Source: Polaribacter cellanae (GTDB lineage Bacteria; Bacteroidota; Bacteroidia; Flavobacteriales; Flavobacteriaceae). Taken from it: a stretch of 64,000 nucleotides of DNA. Within the stretch, counting starts at the first letter, position 1, and each line of letters begins with the position of its first letter. Positions 34,960-42,864 of this stretch are shown here, piece after piece. The stretch is taken from positions 3,090,001 through 3,154,000 of the forward strand of contig NZ_CP071869.1 of assembly GCF_017569185.1 (NCBI RefSeq), written 5' to 3'. The translations under genes and the position numbers were made by a program. The notes beneath the pieces were generated by a model. That model had not been told where the DNA came from. It did no database searches and worked only from the letters and a program-made list of their open reading frames with translations.

Positions 34960-36120
34960 ATGAATATAGATTTTTTAACCCCTGTAAAAAAAGCTGTTGT
35001 AACGCATTTAGCGTCGCAAACTTCACTTTCTTTAGGAAATAAAATTGCCATTCATACGCAAGAAGAAGGTTTCCCAGATTTGGAAAATGTAAAAATTGCT
35101 ATTTTAGGTGTTCAAGAAGATAGAAATTCGCAAGATAACTTTGGTTGTGGAGAAGATTTACATCATATTCGTAAAAAATTATACCAGCTTTTTCCAGGAA
35201 ATTGGAGTACAAATATTGCAGATTTAGGAAATGTTCTAAAAGGAAATGCAGTTTCAGATACGTATTTCGCAGTTTCAGAAATTATTACTTATTTACTCAA
35301 AAAAAATATCATTCCAGTTATTATTGGTGGAGGTCAAGATATTACCTACGTAAATTATAGAGCATACGATTCGTTAGAGCAAACCGTAAATTTAGCAGCT
35401 GTAGATAGTCGTTTCGATTTAGGTCATTTAGAAGACGAACTTACTTCACAATCTTATTTGAGTAAAATTATTATGCAAGAGCCTAATAATTTATTCAATT
35501 ATACAAATGTTGGATATCAAACTTATTTTAATCCACAAGACGAAATAGAACTTTTAGATGCATTGTATTTCGATACAATACGTCTAGGGAAATCGAAAAA
35601 TTTAGAAAGTATAGAACCTGCTTTTAGAAATGCAGATATTGTTTCTATAGATATTGGAGCAATTCGACAAAGTGAGGCACCTGCAAATAATAATGCCTCT
35701 CCAAATGGTTTTTATGGTGAAGAAATTTGTGCAATTGCAAGATATGCAGGAATTAGCGATAAAGTCTCTTCATTTGGAGTGTATGAATACAATTCTAAAC
35801 ACGATAATAACCATCAAACAGCCCATTTAATTGCGCAAATGATATGGTATTTTATAGAAGGTGTTAATTTTAGAGTAAAAGATTATCCGTTTTCTGGGAA
35901 AGAAAATTATCAAAAATTCACAGTATTGTTAGAAGACGACGACCCAATAACGTTCTATAAAAGTAACAAATCTGGTAGATGGTGGATAGAGATAAATATT
36001 CTGTCAGATAATAAATACAAAAGACATGCGTTAATACCATGTACATATAAAGATTACCTAGATGCAACCAAACAAATCATACCAGAAAAGTGGTATAAAG
36101 CAATGAGAAAATTAGTGTAA
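34960..36120 (+). CDS. Arginase/formimidoylglutamase-fold protein with lost metal ligands
   Basis: A 386-residue protein with the ureohydrolase fold, usually annotated formimidoylglutamase. The metal motifs are degenerate: GGDH(S/E) is GGGQD (123-127; His replaced by Q126), DAHxD is DSRFD (149-153; His replaced by R151), and SxDxD is SIDIG (229-233; second Asp replaced by G233). Three of the six expected Mn ligands are thus missing, while D149, D153 and D231 remain. The two-metal hydrolase reaction is unlikely, so it may be a binding or structural protein. It is 38 bases after topA and 107 before gldK; a link with the gld motor is inference from position. Confidence 0.8.
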   Translation: MNIDFLTPVKKAVVTHLASQTSLSLGNKIAIHTQEEGFPDLENVKIAILGVQEDRNSQDNFGCGEDLHHIRKKLYQLFPGNWSTNIADLGNVLKGNAVSDTYFAVSEIITYLLKKNIIPVIIGGGQDITYVNYRAYDSLEQTVNLAAVDSRFDLGHLEDELTSQSYLSKIIMQEPNNLFNYTNVGYQTYFNPQDEIELLDALYFDTIRLGKSKNLESIEPAFRNADIVSIDIGAIRQSEAPANNNASPNGFYGEEICAIARYAGISDKVSSFGVYEYNSKHDNNHQTAHLIAQMIWYFIEGVNFRVKDYPFSGKENYQKFTVLLEDDDPITFYKSNKSGRWWIEINILSDNKYKRHALIPCTYKDYLDATKQIIPEKWYKAMRKLV

Positions 36121-36166
36121 TTTTAGAAATATTGAAAAGTAATTAAGTTAAAATGCAATTTGAACA

Positions 36167-36197
36167 TTGTTTATTAACAAAAAAAATAATAGGTTTA
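36167..36197 (+). promoter_or_regulatory. Possible promoter of gldKLMN
   Basis: TTG (36167-36169), 20 bases, then TAGGTTTA (36190-36197), one base off TAnnTTTG, 30 bases before gldK. Confidence 0.4.
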
Positions 36198-36227
36198 CGA
36201 ACTTTTTAGTAAAGATATATTTAAAAT

Positions 36228-37601
36228 ATGAAGAAAGCAGCAATATTTGCACTCTTAATAACAGTAATTTACAGTTGTGGCTCTAATGATAGAGGAGAAT
36301 TGGTAGGAGTAAAAGCCAAAAAGAAGTGGTTTTCAGAGAAGCCTTTTGGAATGGCATTAATTCCTGGAGGTTCTTTTACGATGGGAAAACAAGACCAAGA
36401 TATTATTGGAACTTTGAGTTCGCCAACAAAAACGGTAACAGTTAGACCTTATTATATGGACGAAACTGAGATTACAAACAACGAATATAAAGAGTTTGTA
36501 CACTGGGTTCGAGACTCAATCATTAGAACAAGGTTGGGGTATCAAGCAGAATTTGCTGCCATGAGTTCTACACCAGATCCAACAGGAGCATTGCCTTCTG
36601 GAGGAATTCACGATTATGCTTTCGCAACAGTAGATACTACCAATGCAACACCATACCAAAGGTATATGTACGAAAACTATTGGAGTTTAGGAGATGGTAT
36701 CGATTCTATTAAACCATTAAATTGGGAAAGAGAATTGGTTTGGAAAAAAGAAGAATATCCAGATGTAGATTATGTAGAAGTTATGGATTCTCTATACATT
36801 AGTAGAGAAGAAGCTGTAGATGGTATTAGAACTTTTAATACAAAATTCTTAAAATATAGATATTCTTGGTTCGATAGAGACAATGCAGCAAGAAAAGGAG
36901 GAAATAGAAAAGACTTTGTACAAACGGAAGTATTAAATATTTATCCAGATACCACTGTTTGGGTAAAAGATTTTAATTATTCTTACAACGACCCAATGCA
37001 TCAAGATTATTTCTATCACCAATCTTATGGCGATTATCCAGTTGTAGGTGTAACTTGGGGGCAAGCAAATGCATTTTGTAATTGGAGAACAAAAAAGAAA
37101 AACGATTATTTAAGAACAAGAAAAAACGTAACACAAGTTCCAGATTTTAGGTTGCCAACAGAAGCCGAATGGGAATATGCTGCACGTGGTGGCTTGGAAT
37201 TTGCAACATACCCTTGGGGAACTGGAAGTACAACAAGCGACAGAGGTTGCTTTTTAGCAAACTTTAAGCCAGTAAGAGGAAATTATGCAGTAGATGGTGC
37301 TTTATATACAATGGAAGCAAAATCTTTTAATGCAAATGATTATGGTTTATACAACATGGCTGGTAACGTTTCAGAATGGACAAACACAGCATATAACCCT
37401 TCTTCTTATTATATGGCTTCAACTATGAACCCGAATGTAGAGGATCGAAAAAATAAAAGAAAAATTGTACGAGGAGGTTCTTGGAAAGATGTAGCATATT
37501 TCTTAGAAGTAGCTTCTAGAGATTACGAATATGCAGATACAGCAAGAAGTTACATTGGTTTTAGAACCGTACAAAATTATATAGGAACAACTAACAAATA
37601 A
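36228..37601 (+). CDS. gldK: Gliding motility / T9SS ring lipoprotein GldK
   Basis: A 457-residue lipoprotein: leader MKKAAIFALLITVIYSCGSN with Cys at about 17, followed by a formylglycine-generating-enzyme (SUMF1) fold: MALIPGGSFTMGKQDQD, YYMDETEITNNEYKEFV, PVVGVTWGQANAFCNWR, FRLPTEAEWEYAARGG, GLYNMAGNVSEWTNTAYN, KRKIVRGGSWKD and IGFRTVQN. With GldN it forms the periplasmic ring under the outer membrane in the type IX secretion system. The SUMF1 fold is structural here; no sulfatase partner is near. First gene of gldKLMN. Confidence 0.96.
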   Translation: MKKAAIFALLITVIYSCGSNDRGELVGVKAKKKWFSEKPFGMALIPGGSFTMGKQDQDIIGTLSSPTKTVTVRPYYMDETEITNNEYKEFVHWVRDSIIRTRLGYQAEFAAMSSTPDPTGALPSGGIHDYAFATVDTTNATPYQRYMYENYWSLGDGIDSIKPLNWERELVWKKEEYPDVDYVEVMDSLYISREEAVDGIRTFNTKFLKYRYSWFDRDNAARKGGNRKDFVQTEVLNIYPDTTVWVKDFNYSYNDPMHQDYFYHQSYGDYPVVGVTWGQANAFCNWRTKKKNDYLRTRKNVTQVPDFRLPTEAEWEYAARGGLEFATYPWGTGSTTSDRGCFLANFKPVRGNYAVDGALYTMEAKSFNANDYGLYNMAGNVSEWTNTAYNPSSYYMASTMNPNVEDRKNKRKIVRGGSWKDVAYFLEVASRDYEYADTARSYIGFRTVQNYIGTTNK

Positions 37602-37639
37602 AATTTATAACATAAAAATCCCCTAAAAATTAAGAAATT

Positions 37640-38281
37640 ATGGCACAGTCAAGAGCTTACAAAAGAAACATGAATTTCGTTTACGGAATTGGAGCAGCAG
37701 TAGTAATTATTGGAGCATTATTTAAAATTCAACATATCGAACTTTTTGGTATCACTGGAGGAATGATGTTAACTGTTGGTTTAATTGCAGAAGCATTAGT
37801 ATTTGCAGTTTCTGCTTTCGATACTCCAGAAGAAGATTTAGACTGGTCTAAAGTATATCCAGAATTAGCAGATGGGATCTCTTCAGAAAAAGAGCAAAAG
37901 AAATTAGGTGCAGAAGGTATGTTGTCTCAAAAATTAGACAATTTATTACAAGAAGCAAAAATAGACGCCAATTTAATGGAAAGCTTAGGCTCTAGTATGA
38001 AAAATTTCCAAAATGCAGCAGAAGGTTTGTCTGCAGCATCTGGCTCTGTAGCTTCTACAAATAAATACAACGAAGAGATGTCTAAAGCAGCGCTTCAAAT
38101 GGAATCTTTAAACAATTTATATAAAATTCAAGTAGAAAACTCTAGCAGACAAACAGAATTAAATACAGAAGTTGTACAAAACACAGAACGATTAAAAGAA
38201 CAAATGGATGCTTTGGCTAAAAACATGTCTTCTTTAAACGGAGTTTATGGAGGAATGCTTTCGGCAATGTCAACAAAATAA
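37640..38281 (+). CDS. gldL: T9SS / gliding motor membrane protein GldL
   Basis: A 213-residue inner-membrane protein with two N-terminal helices (about 12-30 and 36-60) and a long cytoplasmic coiled-coil-rich tail ending NMSSLNGVYGGMLSAMSTK. The membrane residues linked to proton-driven rotation are present: K29 in ALFKI and E51 in GLIAEALVF, matching (with a shift of two) residues reported for the Flavobacterium johnsoniae protein. GldL and GldM form the motor that powers type IX secretion and gliding. It lies 38 bases after gldK and 46 before gldM. Confidence 0.96.
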   Translation: MAQSRAYKRNMNFVYGIGAAVVIIGALFKIQHIELFGITGGMMLTVGLIAEALVFAVSAFDTPEEDLDWSKVYPELADGISSEKEQKKLGAEGMLSQKLDNLLQEAKIDANLMESLGSSMKNFQNAAEGLSAASGSVASTNKYNEEMSKAALQMESLNNLYKIQVENSSRQTELNTEVVQNTERLKEQMDALAKNMSSLNGVYGGMLSAMSTK

Positions 38282-38327
38282 TAATTAGTTAAAACGAAAT
38301 GTATAACAACTTAAAAAACTAATTAGA

Positions 38328-39860
38328 ATGGCAGGAGCAAAAATGTCCGCAAGACAAAAGATGATTAACTTAATGTATCTTGTGTTTATTGCAATGTTGG
38401 CACTAAATATGAGTAAAGAAGTATTATCAGCTTTTGGTTTTATGAATAAAGAAATTGTAATTAGCAATCAAGCTACTACAAAGAAAAACAATATCAGTTA
38501 CGAAGGTTTAGCTTTAAAGGCAGACGATCAACCAGAGAAATTTAGACCTTTAAACCAGAAAGCAAAAGAAATAAAAGCAGCTTCATCTACTTTTTACACA
38601 TATTTAGCAGACCTAAAAAATAAAATGACTGCAGATATAGAAGACAAAGAAGATTATGAAGTAATGGATAAGACAGATTTTTTGGATTCTTATTTCTTTC
38701 AAGGAGATAATTATACAAAAGAAGGTCAAGAATTTGTAGATAATATTAATAATTACAGAGAGAAAGTAATAGCAACTTTAGGTCCAAAATTTAATAATTT
38801 AATAGAAAGAACTAAATTTAGGTTTAATACTACTTCAGATACTAAGCAAGATTGGTTAGATAGAAGATATAAAGGTTTTCCTTTAATTGCGTCGTTAACA
38901 AATATAACTCAATTACAAGCAAATATTAAAAATACCGAAAGCGATGTTTTAACGGAGCTTTTAGGAGGACAATTAGAAGCAGATAGTAAATTAACAACAA
39001 ACAACTATAAAGGAATTGTTTCTTTAAATAAAACTGCTTATTTCGCAGGAGAGAAAGTGTCTGGACAAGTTGTTTTAGGTAGATATGACTCTAATTTAGT
39101 ACCAAATAAGGTTACATTAAATGGTAGAGATATTACGAGCAGTGTTCAAAATGGACAAGTAATGTTAGATATTCCTGCAGGAAATGTTGGAGAGAAAACA
39201 ATTAAAGGAGAAATTACTTTTATGCAAGATGGTAAACCAGAGGTTATCCCTTTCGAAAGTAAATATTCTGTAATTGCAGAGCCAAGTAGTGCAGTAGTTT
39301 CTGCAGATAAAATGAATGTTGTTTATAGAGGTTTACAAAATCCAATTTCGGTATCCTTACCAGGAGTTAGTGGAAACAATTTAAAAGTTTCTGCAACAGG
39401 AGGTAGATTAACAGGAAGTAACAGTAAATACAGTTTTAGCCCAGGTTCAGGTAAAATAGCAACCATTAATGTAAGTGCAAAACTAAGCAGTGGAAAAACG
39501 GTAAATTCTAAAGCAATATTTAGAATTAAAGATATTCCTGCAGCAATGGGTTCTGCTCGTGGACAATTTGGAGTGGTTAGAATGCCAAAAGGAAGTTTAG
39601 CAAACACACCAATTGGAGCTGGATTGCCAGATTTTGAATTTGATTTAAAATTAAAAGTAAATAGCTTTAAAGTTAAAGTTCCTGGACAAGTAACAGTCTT
39701 AGTAACTGGAACAAGATTTAATGCAGCAGCAAAAAAAGCATTAGGAAAAGCTAGAAGAGGAGATGTAATTACCATTTACGATATCAATGCAAGTATTGTT
39801 GGAAACTCTTCTTATAAATTGCAAAAAGTAATACCAGTAAGTATCGAGTTAACAAACTAG
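38328..39860 (+). CDS. gldM: T9SS / gliding motor shaft protein GldM
   Basis: A 510-residue protein with a single N-terminal membrane helix (MSARQKMINLMYLVFIAMLALNM) after a short cytoplasmic MAGAK, followed by a long periplasmic part. The order fits GldM: a helical D1 domain rich in charged residues (about 60-220, FRPLNQKAKEIKAA, YREKVIATLGPKFN), then beta domains with NKTAYFAGEKVSGQVVLGRYD and a C-terminal Ig-like region VKVPGQVTVLVTGTRF. GldM spans the periplasm and contacts the GldK-GldN ring. It is in the same operon, 46 bases after gldL. Confidence 0.96.
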   Translation: MAGAKMSARQKMINLMYLVFIAMLALNMSKEVLSAFGFMNKEIVISNQATTKKNNISYEGLALKADDQPEKFRPLNQKAKEIKAASSTFYTYLADLKNKMTADIEDKEDYEVMDKTDFLDSYFFQGDNYTKEGQEFVDNINNYREKVIATLGPKFNNLIERTKFRFNTTSDTKQDWLDRRYKGFPLIASLTNITQLQANIKNTESDVLTELLGGQLEADSKLTTNNYKGIVSLNKTAYFAGEKVSGQVVLGRYDSNLVPNKVTLNGRDITSSVQNGQVMLDIPAGNVGEKTIKGEITFMQDGKPEVIPFESKYSVIAEPSSAVVSADKMNVVYRGLQNPISVSLPGVSGNNLKVSATGGRLTGSNSKYSFSPGSGKIATINVSAKLSSGKTVNSKAIFRIKDIPAAMGSARGQFGVVRMPKGSLANTPIGAGLPDFEFDLKLKVNSFKVKVPGQVTVLVTGTRFNAAAKKALGKARRGDVITIYDINASIVGNSSYKLQKVIPVSIELTN

Positions 39861-39888
39861 AAGAAACACTAGAATAAAATAATATATA

Positions 39889-40743
39889 ATGATGAAAAAT
39901 TTTGTAATACTATTTTTCGCCTTTTTAACAACAGGTTTGGTAAGTGCGCAAGCAAACTTATTAAACGCAAAAACTGTAGATCAAATTGGTGTAAAAAGCG
40001 AGCAACAACTAGCTGCAGATAACGATGGTCCATTACCTTATGGTTATGTAGATGATAGAGACGTTATGTGGTCGAAAGTTGTTTGGGAATTTATAGATTT
40101 AAATCAGAAAATAAATTTACCTTACTATTTTCCAATAGATACAACCAATATTTCTACAGATAGAAGATCTTTGTTCGACACTTTAATTAAAGGAATTAAG
40201 CAAGGAAGAATTAAAGAAGCATATTCCGATTCTTTTTTTACTTCTAGAATGACGCCAGAAGAAATAAATTCTCGTTTGGTAAACGTTCGTGAAGAAAATG
40301 GATATTCAGATACTTATAGAATTCAATCTGAAGATATTGGAGGATATATGATCAAAGGAATGTGGTATTTCGATAAACGTCAAGGAGAATTAAAATATCG
40401 TTTGTTAGCAATAGCGCCAATGGGTAAAGATGTGCAAACTTTAGGAGTTCAAGAAATCGAAGACGAAGAATTGTACGAATTATTCTGGATTTTCTTTCCA
40501 TCTGCAAGAGGTGTTTTACACGATGCAAAGGTGTTTAACCCACAAAATGCCTCTCACCCAATATCGTTCGACCATTTATTAAATGCAAGAAGATTTAGCT
40601 CAGTAATTGTTCGAGAAGAGAATATTTATGGAAATAGAGGTATCGAAGATTACGTTCGAGGAAACTCATTATTCCAACTTTTAGAAGCGAACAAAATCAA
40701 AGAAGACATCAGAAACAAAGAAATGGATATGTGGAACTACTAA
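39889..40743 (+). CDS. gldN: T9SS ring protein GldN
   Basis: A 284-residue exported protein with signal peptide MMKNFVILFFAFLTTGLVSAQ. The mature part contains the PorN/GldN-typical DDRDVMWSKVVWEFIDLNQKINLPYYFP, DRRSLFDTLIKGIKQGRIKEAY and LYELFWIFFPSARGVLHDAKVFNP, ending in EDIRNKEMDMWNY. It forms the periplasmic ring with GldK. It is the last gene of the operon, and an intrinsic terminator follows 23 bases after the stop. Confidence 0.96.
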   Translation: MMKNFVILFFAFLTTGLVSAQANLLNAKTVDQIGVKSEQQLAADNDGPLPYGYVDDRDVMWSKVVWEFIDLNQKINLPYYFPIDTTNISTDRRSLFDTLIKGIKQGRIKEAYSDSFFTSRMTPEEINSRLVNVREENGYSDTYRIQSEDIGGYMIKGMWYFDKRQGELKYRLLAIAPMGKDVQTLGVQEIEDEELYELFWIFFPSARGVLHDAKVFNPQNASHPISFDHLLNARRFSSVIVREENIYGNRGIEDYVRGNSLFQLLEANKIKEDIRNKEMDMWNY

Positions 40744-40765
40744 TTCTACACCAACAATACACAAT

Positions 40766-40797
40766 AAAACGTTTGCGCAAGCAAGCGTTTTTTATTT
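40766..40797 (+). terminator. Terminator of the gld operon
   Basis: AAAACGTTTGC pairs with GCAAGCGTTTT (one G-U) around a GCAA loop and is followed by a T-rich run. Confidence 0.85.
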
Positions 40798-40814
40798 GGA
40801 GCTATTTCCTGCGT

Positions 40815-40877
40815 GTAGTTTATCTTAAGCGAAGTCGAAAGATACTCGTTTTTTTTATGCTGAATTTATTGCAGCAT
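40815..40877. repeat. Remnants of dispersed palindromic repeats
   Basis: A TTAAGCGAAGTCGAAAG string (repeat type with AGTCGA core) is followed at 40857-40877 by ATGCTGAA / GCAGCAT arms of the CTGAA family. It lies between the gld terminator and the next gene. Confidence 0.5.
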
Positions 40878-41024
40878 CTCATCTTTTTAAAAAGTAATTT
40901 TATTATTACAATAGATACTTAATCGAGTTTAGCATAAAAAAAGAACTCAAACAAATGCTACAATTATGGATAAACCTATCTATATTTTTCATAAAATAAC
41001 CATAACTTTTCAGCAATACTTAAT

Positions 41025-41032
41025 TATTTTTG
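41025..41032 (+). promoter_or_regulatory. -7 element abutting a start codon
   Basis: TATTTTTG fits TAnnTTTG and ends only 4 bases before the ATG at 41037, so transcription would begin at or near the start codon. No -33 TTG is clear. Confidence 0.4.
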
Positions 41033-41036
41033 TAAG

Positions 41037-42077
41037 ATGAAAGTAGATTATATTATTGTTGGTTTAGGATTGGCAGGATTAGCATTTGCAGAAGAATTAA
41101 TAACTGCAAAAAAAACATTTATGGTTTTCGAAGATGCCTCACAAACATCGTCTTTAGTTGCTGGTGGAGTTTATAATCCTGTAATTTTAAAGAGATTTTC
41201 TCCAGTTTGGAACGCCAAAGAACAATTAGCAGTCGCACTTCCATTTTACGAAAGATTAGAAAAGAAATTTAACATAAAGTTCGACGAAAAATTCGTTATC
41301 AAAAAGGTTTTTAAATCCATAAAAGACCAAAATAATTGGTTTGTAGCTTTCGATAAACCCAATGTAGCCCCTTTTTTAGATGAAAAATTAGATAAAAACA
41401 CATATTCAGGAGTTATAGGAGAACATTACTTTGGAAATGTAAAAGAAGGAGGAAGAATAAATACTCTAAAATTAGTAGAAACTTACAGAAACTATTTAAA
41501 AGAAAATAACTGCATTCGTTTTGAGAAATTCAATCATAAAGAAATTATTTTAGAGGAAGATTTAGTGAAATATCAAGACATAGAAGCCAGTACAATTGTA
41601 TTTGCAGAAGGTTTTGGAATAAAAGAGAATCCATATTTTAAACACTTGCCATTAGAAGAAGTAAAAGGCGAATTAATTACCATTTATGCCCCAGAATTAG
41701 AGATCGATTTTTTATTAAAATCAACTTTATTTGTAATGCCTTTAGGAAACAATACTTATAAAATTGGAGCGACTTTTAATCATTTAGATAAAACTTCTGA
41801 GCCTTCCCAAGAAGGAAGAGAAGAGTTAGTAGAGAAATTACAAAAAGTAATTTCAGTGCCTTATACAATTATCGACCAAACAGCTGGAATTAGACCTACC
41901 GTAAAAGATAGAAGACCAATGGTTGGCATACATCCAGAATTTAAAAATTTAGCAGTTTTAAATGGTTTAGGCACTCGTGGAGTAATAATTGCCCCAACAG
42001 TAGCTAGAAATTTATTTCATCATATAACCAATAACGAAAAGTTAGATGATGAAATAGATATTAAAAGATTCAAATAA
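41037..42077 (+). CDS. FAD-dependent oxidoreductase, D-amino-acid-oxidase type
   Basis: A 346-residue flavoprotein with an N-terminal dinucleotide motif YIIVGLGLAGLAFAEELI (residues 5-22), AGGVYNPVILKRFSP after it, and C-terminal TAGIRPTVKDRRPMVGIHPE and LNGLGTRGVIIAPTVARNL typical of the DAO family. It probably oxidises an amine or amino acid; the substrate cannot be read. There is no signal peptide. It appears to be a single-gene unit after the gld operon. The 359-base gap after it (42078-42436) shows no coding frame or clear structure. Confidence 0.87.
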   Translation: MKVDYIIVGLGLAGLAFAEELITAKKTFMVFEDASQTSSLVAGGVYNPVILKRFSPVWNAKEQLAVALPFYERLEKKFNIKFDEKFVIKKVFKSIKDQNNWFVAFDKPNVAPFLDEKLDKNTYSGVIGEHYFGNVKEGGRINTLKLVETYRNYLKENNCIRFEKFNHKEIILEEDLVKYQDIEASTIVFAEGFGIKENPYFKHLPLEEVKGELITIYAPELEIDFLLKSTLFVMPLGNNTYKIGATFNHLDKTSEPSQEGREELVEKLQKVISVPYTIIDQTAGIRPTVKDRRPMVGIHPEFKNLAVLNGLGTRGVIIAPTVARNLFHHITNNEKLDDEIDIKRFK

Positions 42078-42436
42078 GTCGTTTGGCTCTAAGTTTAGCA
42101 CTTTTTTAAGATAATAATATCCTTTTTTTCGACTGTTTGCAAATCTTCGTTCTCTTATGTAATTCCTTTTCTCTTTTAATTTTTCATTTTTTCTTGAAAT
42201 AATTCTTAGTAGTAGTATCATTCAAAAAGCTTGGTTAGTACATTAAATATTGGATTATAAATACGTAGAAATACTCAGTTTTAAGATTTTTTCGGTAAAT
42301 TATTTTCTTTTACAGTAATTTCAATGCAGAAATGGTATAAGTAAACGACCAGTTTCGTGAGGTAAATTAAACTTATTTTTGCAGAATTTACTTTGGCGTG
42401 TTTAATAAAAAAGGTTAGAATTAAACAAATAAGAAA
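42078..42436. other. Intergenic region, nothing recognised
   Basis: AT-rich DNA between the oxidoreductase gene and the convergent DUF983 gene. One TATTTTTG string occurs near 42380 but no gene follows it on the plus strand. I see no hairpin with a T run, tRNA or coding remnant. Confidence 0.5.
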
Positions 42437-42814
42437 TTATTCATCACCTTTATAGCTCACAAACATATTTATCCAAAGAATTCGAGATAAACGTAAATTT
42501 ACAGGAGCTAAAACAACTAAAGCAACAATAATTGCGGTAAAAGATTGTAGTAGAGTTAAATTAAAAAGTAGCTTAGAAATTAAAAAAGCTACAATAGATA
42601 AACCAACTGTAATGCCATAATTTACATACATAGCACCATAAAAGAACGAAGGTTCCATCATGTATTTAAAATTACATTTGGGGCAATTATCATGTAATTG
42701 AGTAATTTTAGAAGGATTAAAAGTAAATTTATATTTGAAAAAATCTCCTTCTTGACATCTTGGGCATTTTCCATTTACTATGCTGTATATTTTTGTCCCT
42801 TTTTTAAACATCAT
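42437..42814 (-). CDS. DUF983 membrane protein
   Basis: A 125-residue protein with two CxxC pairs near the N-terminus (GKCPRCQEGDFF, about 14-25, and DNCPKCNFKY, about 43-52), which may bind zinc, then FFYGAMYVNYGITVG and two membrane helices. This is the layout of DUF983, a family found widely in Bacteroidota and Alphaproteobacteria with no defined function. It is divergent from the ABC-F gene, with 50 bases between the two starts, so their promoters must overlap. Confidence 0.9.
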   Translation of the reverse strand: MMFKKGTKIYSIVNGKCPRCQEGDFFKYKFTFNPSKITQLHDNCPKCNFKYMMEPSFFYGAMYVNYGITVGLSIVAFLISKLLFNLTLLQSFTAIIVALVVLAPVNLRLSRILWINMFVSYKGDE

Positions 42815-42831
42815 AACTCTATTTTTTTAAG

Positions 42832-42839
42832 TAGATTTG
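42832..42839 (+). promoter_or_regulatory. Candidate -7 element of the ABC-F gene
   Basis: TAGATTTG fits TAnnTTTG, 25 bases before the ATG at 42865, in the short divergent spacer with the DUF983 gene. Confidence 0.5.
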
Positions 42840-42864
42840 CGTCTTACAAAATTACAAAATTTTC

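Noticed and set aside
36228..37601. Sulfatase-modifying enzyme
   Set aside because: The SUMF1 fold is present, but the lipoprotein leader and the following gldLMN genes identify it as GldK.
40731..40922. A 63-codon gene after gldN
   Set aside because: It spans the gldN stop, the gld terminator and repeat remnants, so it is not a gene.
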